Assembly: GCA_964437335.1 (NCBI GenBank)
Contig: CAYTGL010000054.1
Span: 1-15,999, forward strand
Origin: JAITWN01 sp964437335
Lineage (GTDB): Bacteria; Pseudomonadota; Gammaproteobacteria; SZUA-140
Length of the DNA: 15,999 nt
Direction: 5' to 3'
The notes beneath the pieces were generated by a model. The model was not told the DNA's origin. It saw only the letters and a list, made by a program, of their open reading frames with translations, and searched no databases. The stretch's first letter is position 1, and each line of letters begins with the position of its first letter. The position numbers and the translations under genes are program-made. This document shows positions 1 through 7,800 of this stretch, in pieces.

Positions 1-9
1 CCGCCTAAA

Positions 10-651
10 GTGCAGTTACCAAGATTACCTGGATTCCAATATTTTCATCAGGCCAGCCTGGACCACAGGGTGAACCTGGTCCGCAAGGCGACCCTGGAGA
101 ACCCGGTCCAGAGGGCGAACAAGGCCCGCAAGGTGAACAAGGTCCAGAGGGGCCTGAAGGGCCCCAAGGTCCACCGGGTGACCCAGGAGAGTCGGGCTCC
201 CAGGGGCGAGCAAGGGGCAGAAGGCCCGCAAGGAGAACAAGGGCCAGAGGGGCCCCAAGGCCCGCTGGGAGACAAGATGGCGATCGTTCCCTGGCGGGAT
301 CAATTCGTCGGCCTCTTCTGCGTCGAATCCCCCGACGTCCGCTTCGAAGACGTGTTCCGCGTCCCGATTACTGGGGAGACAACCACCGCTCCGATCGATT
401 CGGTCTTCCTCGAAGTCTGCGAACCGGGCAGCGTCGACATCGTGGGGATCAGCTCACCGATCCCGACGTTGGTTGGCGCTGAGATCATCGGAAATCAACT
501 GCACTTCCGCATCGCCGGTGACCTGCCGCCATACGTCACCGTGAAACTCAGCGGTATCCGCCAAGGCCGCCACGGCGTGCGATTCCCGCGGCATACCCGT
601 TCCGAAATGGAACACAACAACCGGTTCTGGAGCCAAGCGAGGCGAGGCTGA
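10..651 (+). CDS. Collagen-like Gly-X-Y repeat protein, 5'-incomplete, frame-disrupted
   Basis: A Gly-X-Y tract begins at 51 (GQPGPQGEPGPQGDPGEPG), rich in Pro, Gln and Glu like other bacterial collagen-like proteins. It reads in the frame of base 51 to about 203, then continues in the +1 frame from about 207 (GEQGAEGPQGEQGPEGPQG). The switch falls in a GGGG run where GGG would keep one frame, so one extra G explains it. After the tract come about 130 residues without repeats, starting KMAIVPWRDQFVGLFCVESP and ending RFWSQARRG before a TGA; I do not recognise this domain. The frame of the first repeats has a stop at 6-8 and no ATG/GTG/TTG before 51, so the true start lies upstream or a second indel is present. 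The GTG at 10 opens only the later frame, so its first 65 or so codons are not the collagen reading. The role is probably a triple-helical surface or fibre protein (inference). It could be a pseudogene or carry sequencing errors. Confidence 0.72.
   Translation: MQLPRLPGFQYFHQASLDHRVNLVRKATLENPVQRANKARKVNKVQRGLKGPKVHRVTQESRAPRGEQGAEGPQGEQGPEGPQGPLGDKMAIVPWRDQFVGLFCVESPDVRFEDVFRVPITGETTTAPIDSVFLEVCEPGSVDIVGISSPIPTLVGAEIIGNQLHFRIAGDLPPYVTVKLSGIRQGRHGVRFPRHTRSEMEHNNRFWSQARRG
51..268 (+). repeat. Gly-X-Y (collagen-like) triplet tract
   Basis: About 24 full triplets, each a 9-bp unit starting GGN, with recurrent elements such as GPQGEQGPEG. The tract is interrupted only by the reading-frame change at 203-206. 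At DNA level the unit ggtccagaggg / ggccagagggg recurs, so slipped-strand indels would be easy here. Confidence 0.85.
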
Positions 652-658
652 GAGTCGC

Positions 659-1000
659 TTGGTTCCCGCGACCATTGTGTGGCAACTCGGGTCCGGCTGT
701 GGCAGTTCCGTCCGCCACTGGGCCGACGGCCAATGTCCGCCAATGCCCCCAGTGCAAGGCCGCATCGGCTACGTGCCCAGCAGCATTACCCATCTCTGCC
801 ACGGCAGCCGCGCCGACCGCCGTTACCTCGACCACACCCGCTACCTGGCCAACAACGCCTTCCCAGCCGCCGATCTCACCCTCGACGAGAGCGGCCTCGG
901 GCATTGGGCGTCGGACAAGTTGGAGATGCATATGCCGATTGCAGAATATTTCTCGGTTCCACATCGTCCGCCACGTAGAGCAGCTTGCCAGTGTCCATGA
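659..1000 (+). pseudogene. Remnant of a glycosyltransferase-like C-terminal region
   Basis: The frame starting with TTG at 659 has strongly C/G-ending codons to about 910, as in real coding DNA. Its peptide includes GRIGYVPSSITHLCHGSRAD, then DRRYLDHTRYLANNAF and DESGLGHWASDKLEMH. From memory this follows the pattern H-[WF]-H-G-x3-[DN]-R-x-Y, then NxFDPxxD, then a short acidic helix ending in [AR]xYF, seen at the C-terminus of some GT2-like glycosyltransferases in phages and environmental bacteria. Several expected residues are altered: CHG replaces WHG, and an Asp is missing in AFPAAD. No N-terminal nucleotide-binding domain precedes it; the frame is open only from 545. After about 955 the peptide stops resembling the family. 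I infer a decayed, truncated gene; the family assignment is from pattern memory and not certain. Confidence 0.4.
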
Positions 1001-1194
1001 TCCAGGGTTCCAGCGATAGGCACCGGAACCAGTCCAGCACGGTCGGTATCCGCTATAGGTCTTTCCGCACGTGCTGTTCGTTACGAAGCAAAATAGCAGC
1101 GGCTCAATCCATTCTGAAGTAACTGGACCGCTCGGAGACGCCAATGGACGGACCCGACAGTGATGTCTAGGAAGCCAACCAGCTGATTCGGCCC

Positions 1195-1281
1195 ATGCGG
1201 GCGACGCTGAAGTCGGCTCAGTCGGAAATCACGAGGATATTCGTGGAGGTGAACGAGCCAGAAGACAACGATTCCACCTGA
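1195..1281 (+). pseudogene. Short coding remnant, unknown
   Basis: A 28-codon frame (MRATLKSAQSEITRIFVEVN and a short acidic tail) ends in TGA. The same frame continues upstream, past an in-frame TAG at 1168-1170, as MDGPDSDV*EANQLIRP starting at 1144. The peptide looks like an amphipathic helix. The internal stop and the lack of a ribosome site suggest the 3' end of a decayed gene. I do not recognise the family, and it may be chance. Confidence 0.2.
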
Positions 1282-1294
1282 GCCGCAGGCCCCG

Positions 1295-1366
1295 TCTTTT
1301 CACTCTTTTCACTCTTTTCACAGCTTTTCACAGCTTTTCACAGCTTTTCACAGCTTTTCCACAAAA
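1295..1366 (+). repeat. Phased TTTT-tract tandem repeat, candidate curved DNA
   Basis: Three copies of the 9-bp unit tcttttcac (1295-1321) are followed by three copies of the 10-bp unit agcttttcac (1322-1351) and a variant copy running into ttttccaca. The TTTT tracts start at 1297, 1306, 1315, 1325, 1335, 1345 and 1355, with an AAAA at 1363-1366. Spacing close to one helical turn is the classic layout for intrinsic DNA bending. The array ends a few bases before a perfect -35 hexamer, so an upstream activating or regulator-binding role for the giant gene is plausible. The repeat is directly visible; curvature and function are inferred. Confidence 0.65.
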
Positions 1367-1369
1367 TTC

Positions 1370-1398
1370 TTGACAGATCCCTGTGAGTCGGTTATCGA
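1370..1398 (+). promoter_or_regulatory. Candidate sigma-70-type promoter of the giant gene
   Basis: A perfect TTGACA (1370-1375) is followed after 17 bp by TATCGA (1393-1398), a weak match to TATAAT. The orientation is toward the gene at 1538, giving a leader of roughly 130 nt. It sits directly downstream of the phased T-tract array. The -10 is poor, so this is a prediction only. Confidence 0.45.
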
Positions 1399-1420
1399 TA
1401 CGTTCGATTTAATTGGATGA

Positions 1421-1537
1421 GTCGCCTTTCGCACACGATTTCTCGTAAGTTGGCGTAATGGGCTGAAACGGCTCACAGCATTTCGTGAGTCCAATACGCA
1501 CAAATTCATCACCCGGGCATCGGGCTACCTCTTTTAT
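1421..1537 (+). promoter_or_regulatory. 5' leader with two small hairpins
   Basis: CTCAC (1472-1476) can pair with GTGAG (1485-1489), and CCCG (1512-1515) with CGGG (1521-1524), the latter just upstream of the start codon. There is no clear Shine-Dalgarno before the ATG at 1538 and only a weak GGGCAG before the ATG at 1550. No known riboswitch class was recognised. These stems are short and could occur by chance. Confidence 0.25.
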
Positions 1538-1738
1538 ATGGGCAGCGATATGACGCGACGTCCTCAGGGTGTGCGCTATCGTCCTTTCAATGGTTTCGCA
1601 GCTCCAACGCATAAGAACAATGCTCACCGCAAATCCGGCCGCGGCAAGCGAAAACAGAAGCAGCAGCGCGCAAAACCGTGCCGGCCGCAGCGCGAGCTGG
1701 CCGTCGAGGAATTGGAGCCCCGGCATTTGCTGACGGCC
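1538..1738 (+). other. Basic N-terminus with LEPRHLLTA planctomycete-type sorting motif
   Basis: Residues 1-58 contain many Arg/Lys (for example RKSGRGKRKQKQQR) and no hydrophobic core. They are followed by ELAVEELEPRHLLTA. LEPRxLL(S/T)A-type motifs near the N-terminus are typical of large secreted proteins of Planctomycetes (the family I recall as Pfam Planc_extracel) and also open large cadherin-like adhesins elsewhere. It is probably an export or processing signal. No classical signal peptide follows; the first module starts directly. Confidence 0.75.
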
Positions 1739-4700
1739 ACACCCTGGGCCGAAGCAGACTTCTATCGGCTTAGCCACGATCAGGCGACGGCGATTGATGC
1801 TACGCACGGGGTGCTCGCGAACGACCAGGATGATGATCAGGATCCATTATCCGCAGTGCTCGTATCGGGACCGACCCACGGTGCCTTGACGCTCTCCGCC
1901 GACGGCTCCTTTGAATACACGCCAGACGCCGCCTATCTGGGCGACGACTCGTTCACGTATATTGCGCACGACGGAACGAATGACAGTTGGGAAACGCTGG
2001 TTCGCTTGGAGGTCGTGAACCATCGGCCGGTCGCGGCGGGAAATATCTACAGCATTTCGCACGATGCGCCGCTGGTGGTGGATGCGGCCGAAGGCGTGCT
2101 CGCGAATGATTTTGACTTGGAGGGCGATGTTCTGACCGCAACGCTGCTGAATACGGCCGCCAACGGTTCGCTGACGCTTAACGCTGACGGCTCATTCAGC
2201 TATACGCCAGACCCTGACTTTGTGGGGGTGGATCAGTTCACGTACCAAGTCAATGATGGCCTGGGCGACAGCCGGCCCACCACCGTCACTATTCTCGTGG
2301 GAAACGCCAAGCCCGTGGCGGTGGCGGACTCGTACCGGGTGAATCACGAGGGGTTTCTGGACGTCGCTGTCGGTGACGGCGTTCTGCAAAACGATCTTAC
2401 GGAGGCGGGCGAGACGCTCGCCGCCGGCCTGACGACCGACGCCAGTTACGGCAATCTCACATTCAATCCCGATGGCTCATTCACCTACACGCCCGACGCC
2501 GGATATGTTGGGCTGGATTCATTCACCTACCGAGTAAGCGACGGCTTGACCGACAGCGAGTTGGTAACCGTCTCCATCGAAGTCACCAATGCGCAACCGC
2601 TCGCCTGGAGCGATGTCTACCACGTTGTGCATGACACCGTTCTGGAAGTGGATGCGGTCGAGGGGCTGCTGCAGAACGACGAAGGAGAACCGGGTGAAAC
2701 GCTAACGGCAAGCCTGGTGAAGGACGTTGAGCACGGAACGCTCACGCTCAATGCGGACGGCTCCTTCGTCTACACGCCAGACCCTGGCTATAACGGGTCT
2801 GACTCTTTCCGCTATCGCACGAGCGATGGATTGCTGAATTCATGGTCGAGCTTGGTGACGCTCATCGTGGAGGATCCGATTGCGAAACCGCAAGATGATC
2901 GCTATTTCATGGCGGTCGACGATTCGCTTGCCGTTTCCGCTGCGAACGGCGTGCTTGCTAACGATGACGTCGACCCATCCGAGCCGTTGGAAGTGTTGCA
3001 GGTTCGAGGCGTTCATCACGGCACTCTGACGCTGAACTCCGATGGATCTTTCAGCTATACGCCGAATGCTGGCTTTGCGGGCGTCGATTCGTTTTTGTAC
3101 GAAGTCTTCGATGGCGCCACCGGCAGTCACTCTACGGAAGTCTACTTGGAGGTGACCGCCGAAACGCTGCGAGCGCGGGATCGCCGCTTCGAGATAGTTC
3201 ATGACCAGACGTTGGACGTAGCCAGCGCCGAGGGCGTGCTGAAAGGCGCCTGGCACGTGGATGGTTTGCCACTCAGCGCCGTCCTTGTGCAAGACGTACA
3301 GCATGGCACGCTTGTTTTGAACGCCGATGGAAGCTTCATCTACACGCCTGACGCGGGCTATGCCGGGAGCGACGGTTTTACGTATCGCGTTAACGACGGC
3401 ACAGAAAGCAGCACGGAAGCGACCGTGAACCTGGAGGTGACCAACCAGGCTCCCCGCGCGTTTCGGGCCAATTACTTTGTCGTCACGAACACGCCCCTGG
3501 AGGTGGAACCGAGCCTGGGATTGCTGTTTACCGGCCGAGACGAAGACGAAGATGACTTGTCCGTATTGCTCGACACCGGTCCCAACCACGGGATTTTGGT
3601 GCTGAACGCTGATGGTTCATTTACATATACGCCGGATGAGAACTACGAAGGAAGCGATGGTTTTACGTTCCGCATCACGGACGGCATCGCCACCTCGGCC
3701 GCTTGGAAGGTGACGCTCACGGTCGACAATACCGCGCCGATTGGCAGCGCGGACACCTACCAGCTTTCTCATGGACGGACCTTGGAGATTAATGCGCCGC
3801 AGGGCGTGCTGCAGAACGATCGCGACAGTGAATTCCAGGAACTCGCGGCGGATCTCATCACCGGACCAGCCCACGGCGCGCTGCAACTCAACGCCGACGG
3901 TTCTTTCGCGTATACGCCCGATGCCGGCTATGTGGGAAACGATACCTTTGTGTATCGCGCCAACGACGGGCAGTTGCAGAGCCAAAACGTCACGGTGACC
4001 CTGCAGGTTGTCAACTCGCCGGCCATTGCCAAAGCAGATACTTATTACGTGTCCCATGGCCAAGCTCTCACTGTTTCGGCCGCCCGCGGCGTGCTGGCGA
4101 ACGATTTTGATGCGGACGGTGATCCGCTCAGCGCGGTCCTTAACGGCAGTGTCAGCGGCTTGACGTTTCGCGAAGACGGATCGTTCACCTATTTGGCGCC
4201 CGCCAATGCGGAAGGTGAAGTCGTCTTTGGCTATCGCGCGAACGATGGCGGTCAATATTCCGACTATGTGTCGATCACCATCATCGTTCAGAATACTCCT
4301 CCAGTCGCCAGAAACGACCAGTTCCACGTCCATCAGGGGAATGCGCTGGTGGTGGGGCCGGACGAGGGATTGTTGTGGAACGACGGCGATATCGATGGCC
4401 ACGATCTGTCAGCGACCGTACTTGAGGATGTCAGCAACGGATATCTTGTGCTGGGGAGCGACGGTTCGTTCAGCTACACGCCGGGAGAAGAGTTTGTCGG
4501 CACCGATCGCTTCACGTACACGATCAGTGACGGAGTAGCCACGGCAACCGCTGTGGTGTTGATCGATGTTCGCAACACCAATCCCTGGGCGATTGCGGAT
4601 CGCTACTTCGTACACCAGGGCACGCCGCTGACGGTTACGGTCGCCGACGGGGTTCTGAACAACGATGATGACTTAGAGGACGATTTGGTCGCCGTTCTTC

Positions 4701-4840
4701 TCAGTGATGTAAGCAACGGGTATCTCGAATTGCAAGACGACGGTTCCTTTGTCTACACGCCAGGCGAAGGATTCGTAGGAGAAGACACGTTCCCTACCGC
4801 GCGTTTGATGGAGCCGCCGAGACCGAAGACATCACGGTGA
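1538..4840 (+). CDS. Giant secreted Big_9/cadherin-like repeat protein, 5' part up to a frameshift
   Basis: First 1,100 codons of the giant gene. Residues 1-58 are highly basic, residues 59-67 are LEPRHLLTA, and from residue 68 a tandem array of roughly 95-residue Ig/cadherin-like modules begins. Each carries VLAND, an acidic D-x-D-x-[DE] loop, LTLNADGSFxYTPD, GxDSFTY and NDG. The ATG at 1538 is the first start in a frame open from 1421; ATG 1550 is an alternative. The module being read at 4790 (GEDTF) should continue TYRAFDGA; instead the frame yields PTARLMEPPRP and a TGA. One missing base at 4793-4794 (ttc-cc-tac where ttc-Ncc-tac is expected) explains this, so the last 16 or so codons here are out of frame and the gene continues in the next entry. 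Likely role: extracellular Ca-binding stalk or adhesin. The shift may be a sequencing error, a recent mutation or, less likely, programmed. Confidence 0.93.
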   Translation: MGSDMTRRPQGVRYRPFNGFAAPTHKNNAHRKSGRGKRKQKQQRAKPCRPQRELAVEELEPRHLLTATPWAEADFYRLSHDQATAIDATHGVLANDQDDDQDPLSAVLVSGPTHGALTLSADGSFEYTPDAAYLGDDSFTYIAHDGTNDSWETLVRLEVVNHRPVAAGNIYSISHDAPLVVDAAEGVLANDFDLEGDVLTATLLNTAANGSLTLNADGSFSYTPDPDFVGVDQFTYQVNDGLGDSRPTTVTILVGNAKPVAVADSYRVNHEGFLDVAVGDGVLQNDLTEAGETLAAGLTTDASYGNLTFNPDGSFTYTPDAGYVGLDSFTYRVSDGLTDSELVTVSIEVTNAQPLAWSDVYHVVHDTVLEVDAVEGLLQNDEGEPGETLTASLVKDVEHGTLTLNADGSFVYTPDPGYNGSDSFRYRTSDGLLNSWSSLVTLIVEDPIAKPQDDRYFMAVDDSLAVSAANGVLANDDVDPSEPLEVLQVRGVHHGTLTLNSDGSFSYTPNAGFAGVDSFLYEVFDGATGSHSTEVYLEVTAETLRARDRRFEIVHDQTLDVASAEGVLKGAWHVDGLPLSAVLVQDVQHGTLVLNADGSFIYTPDAGYAGSDGFTYRVNDGTESSTEATVNLEVTNQAPRAFRANYFVVTNTPLEVEPSLGLLFTGRDEDEDDLSVLLDTGPNHGILVLNADGSFTYTPDENYEGSDGFTFRITDGIATSAAWKVTLTVDNTAPIGSADTYQLSHGRTLEINAPQGVLQNDRDSEFQELAADLITGPAHGALQLNADGSFAYTPDAGYVGNDTFVYRANDGQLQSQNVTVTLQVVNSPAIAKADTYYVSHGQALTVSAARGVLANDFDADGDPLSAVLNGSVSGLTFREDGSFTYLAPANAEGEVVFGYRANDGGQYSDYVSITIIVQNTPPVARNDQFHVHQGNALVVGPDEGLLWNDGDIDGHDLSATVLEDVSNGYLVLGSDGSFSYTPGEEFVGTDRFTYTISDGVATATAVVLIDVRNTNPWAIADRYFVHQGTPLTVTVADGVLNNDDDLEDDLVAVLLSDVSNGYLELQDDGSFVYTPGEGFVGEDTFPTARLMEPPRPKTSR

Positions 4841-7800
4841 CCGTTACCGTGCAGAACTATGCGCCGCTCCCGCAGAATGATTTCTACTTCACCGATCATG
4901 ACGAGCAATTAATTGTCTCTGCCGCCGATGGAATTCTAGCGAACGATTTCGACCCCGACGACGAAGACCCGCTCAGCTGGGTGCTGATCGACGATGTGCA
5001 GAACGGCATGCTTTCACTCGCCGCCGACGGATCGTTTACCTATACGCCCAACAGTGGCTTTTCGGGCGAGGACTCCTTCACGTATTCTCTGGATGATGGA
5101 ACCGGGGAAACCGACCCCGTAACCGTGACCATTAAGGTCTTCAATGACGCGCCGGTTGGCCTGGAAGATTTCTTTACCGTGGCGCATGACCAGGTATTGA
5201 CTGTCGCCGCGATCGATGGCGTGCTAGCCAATGATTGGGATGTTGACGAAGACGAGCTGACCGTAACCTTGGATGTGGGACCAAACTATGGTTACCTGGT
5301 GCTGGCCGCCGATGGCTCGTTTGAGTACGCGCCCGACGCCGGCTTTGATGGCATGGACGAGTTCACCTACACCATTGCCGACGGCGAGTTCATCTCGGAT
5401 CCGATCAAGGTCATGATTGAAGTCCGCAATCAGGCGCCCGTGGTTGCCGGCGAAACGTATTCGACGCCGGAGGACACGACCTTGAATGTCATCGCGGCCA
5501 ACGGTCTGCTGGCAAACGAACTGGATGGAGATGCCGATGTCCTGACCGTGCAGGTTGATCAAATGCCGAGCTACGGCATCCTGGACCTCAACGCCGACGG
5601 CTCTTTTTCCTACACGCCCGATACCAGCTTTACAGGCGTTGATACTTTCACTTACACGGTTTTTGACGGAGTTGTCACGACCACGCCCGTCACGGTGCGG
5701 ATTGCCGTCACCAACACAGCGCTCACCGCCACCGACAACGCCTTTGGACTGAACCGAGGGGGCGCATTGGTGGTGGCCGCCGAAATGGGCGTGGTGGGCG
5801 ACGATTGGGATCCGAACGGAAGTTCCACCACTCTGACGGCGACGCTGGTCAACGACGTACAACATGGCACGTTGACGTTTGCGGCCGACGGATCGTTTGA
5901 CTACACCCCGGATACGGGATATGCCGGCACGGACAGTTTCACCTACACCGTCAGCGATGGCTCCAGCACCAGCAGCACGGCAACGGTTGTACTCAACGTC
6001 GTCAACGGCGCCCCGATCGCCCACAACGACACCTATCGCGTGCATCATGCCGGCAGCCTGGACATCCCGGCCAACTGGGGAGTGCTGGCGAACGATCTGG
6101 ATGAACAGGGTGAGACGCTGCAAGCCATTCTCGGCAGCGGACCCTACCATGGTTATCTCACGCTCAACGCCGATGGGGGTTTTACCTATACCCCTTACTC
6201 GGGCTATGTCGGCGGCGATTCGTTCACTTATCGGGCCAACGACGGCTCGCTGAATAGCGGTTGGACGGCGGTGAGTATCGACGTGTGGAACGTGCGGCCA
6301 GTCGGGCGGGCGGATGAATACCGCTTACCGCACGGCCGAGAGTTTTCCGTGGACGCCAGCCTGGGCGTGTTGGCCAATGATTACCAACACGACAGCGACG
6401 CACTCATCATTACCGTTCAGAGCGATACGGACCATGGCGAGCTTTCCCTGCAAGCCGATGGCAGCTTTGTCTATGCGCCAGACCCCGGCTTTGTCGGAAC
6501 CGACAGCTTCGTCTACTCGCTGAGCGACGGAGTCGGCAGTTGGTATACCAACGTGACGGTGACGCTGGAAGTATGGGACAATGCGCCCGTCGCGACCGAG
6601 AACAGTTATTTTGTGCGGCACGATCAACCGCTGAGCATTTCGGCATCGCTGGGAGTCCTCGCGGATGACTGGGATCCGGACGGCGATTCGATCGAACTTG
6701 CCAGCTACACCGATCCTAGTCACGGGGAACTGACGCTCAATTCCGATGGCTCGTTCGACTACACGCCCGACGCCGACTACGCGGGCATCGATAGCTTTAC
6801 ATACGCCATTAGTGACGGCTCAAAAACCGCCCAGGGAACGGTGTATATCGAGGTTTACAATACTGCGCCCTGGATTGTGGCCGACTCGTACCGGATGCGG
6901 TTCAACGATTATCTGATCGCCGGTGACGGATATGAGACGCCGCTACTGGCAAACGACCGGGATGCCGATGGAGATCCGCTTTCGGTAATCGAAGTTTCGT
7001 CCACGCAGAATGGATGGCTATCGTTAGCCTCGGACGGCGCCTTCGGTTATGTGCCGGACGCAGGTTTTTTTGGCATCGACACGTTTAAATACAAGATTAC
7101 GGACGGCGTGACGGAAAGCGAGGTCGTCACGGTCACCATTGAGGTGCAGAACTATTTGCCAGTCGCCTACGACGACGAATACACCATGCACTTTCGAGCG
7201 CCGGGGGAGACGGCGTCGTTGAACGGGAACGTGGCAACTGACGACTGGGATAAGGACGGAGACGTCCTCACTTTCACGCTCGATCAAAACCACTTGCCGG
7301 CGCATGGAACAGTCGACCTGAACGAGAACGGCACCTTCACCTATACGCCAGATGAAGGGTACGTGGGACTTTATCTCCCGGGCGACGATGTCTACTCCGG
7401 AGACACGTTTTCCTACTTTGTCGACGATGGGTCAACGGTTCCCGAGGGCATGGAACGCACCCGGGCCACGGTGACGATCTACGTACTTAACCATGATCCC
7501 TTAGTGCCCGAAGTCGCGCGAACCGTGCTCCACGGCAAGAGCATTGACATCAATCTCGTTTCGTTTGGCTTTGACGCCGACGGCGACCCGCTCCAGGTGG
7601 AGGACGTGGAACTGGATGACAGTTCCGCCGGAACCATCGAGGAAAAGTCGGGCGAGCCGGGGGTCTACGTGTTCACGGCCGCCATGGAGTTCACCGGCAC
7701 GGTAAAGCTGACGTACCGCCTGACGGATGGAGCTAGTGGAGATCCGGAGAATATGAACGAGGGCGGCACGGTGGGCGCCGTATCCATTCTGGTAACCAAT

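Larger units (their letters stand above)
652..1294. other. Degenerate region between genes
   Basis: Apart from the two + strand remnants listed separately, no intact gene is visible. On the minus strand, about 955-1052 reads TVLDWFRCLSLEPWIMDTGK then LLYVADDVEP, a peptide that looks protein-like. It is cut by an in-frame stop (complement of 1053-1055) and lacks a start. The mix of broken frames on both strands is typical of decaying DNA. No terminator hairpin with a T-run follows the stop at 651. Confidence 0.4.

Noticed and set aside
654..672. GTCGC...GCGAC inverted repeat after the collagen-like stop as a terminator
   Set aside because: It has only a 5-bp stem with a 9-nt loop and no T-run after it, and it lies within the next coding-like frame.
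675..1019. Overlapping + strand frame rich in Ala/Thr/Pro
   Set aside because: It is a +1 shadow of the C-ending codons of the frame at 659; its low-complexity peptide shows no family pattern.
548..1144. Minus-strand frame of 198 codons across the degenerate region
   Set aside because: Part is antisense to the glycosyltransferase-like remnant; the composition is erratic and there is no ribosome site or recognisable domain.
1295..1360. Short tandem repeats as a CRISPR array
   Set aside because: Units are 9-10 bp and contiguous, with no spacers.
1409..1807. Minus-strand frame with a hydrophobic segment resembling a membrane protein
   Set aside because: The hydrophobic stretch is the antisense of the Lys/Arg-rich N-terminus of the giant protein, and the frame crosses its start and promoter.
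4837..5010. Independent start codon (GTG 4837 or ATG 5008) for a separate downstream gene
   Set aside because: Both lie inside repeat modules with no Shine-Dalgarno, and the module broken at 4792 continues directly in this frame, so one gene is simpler.
5224..6150. Minus-strand open frame (308 codons) opposite Big_9 modules
   Set aside because: Its length and composition follow the repeat periodicity of the sense strand; similar antisense frames recur opposite other modules (2840-3589, 3617-4402).
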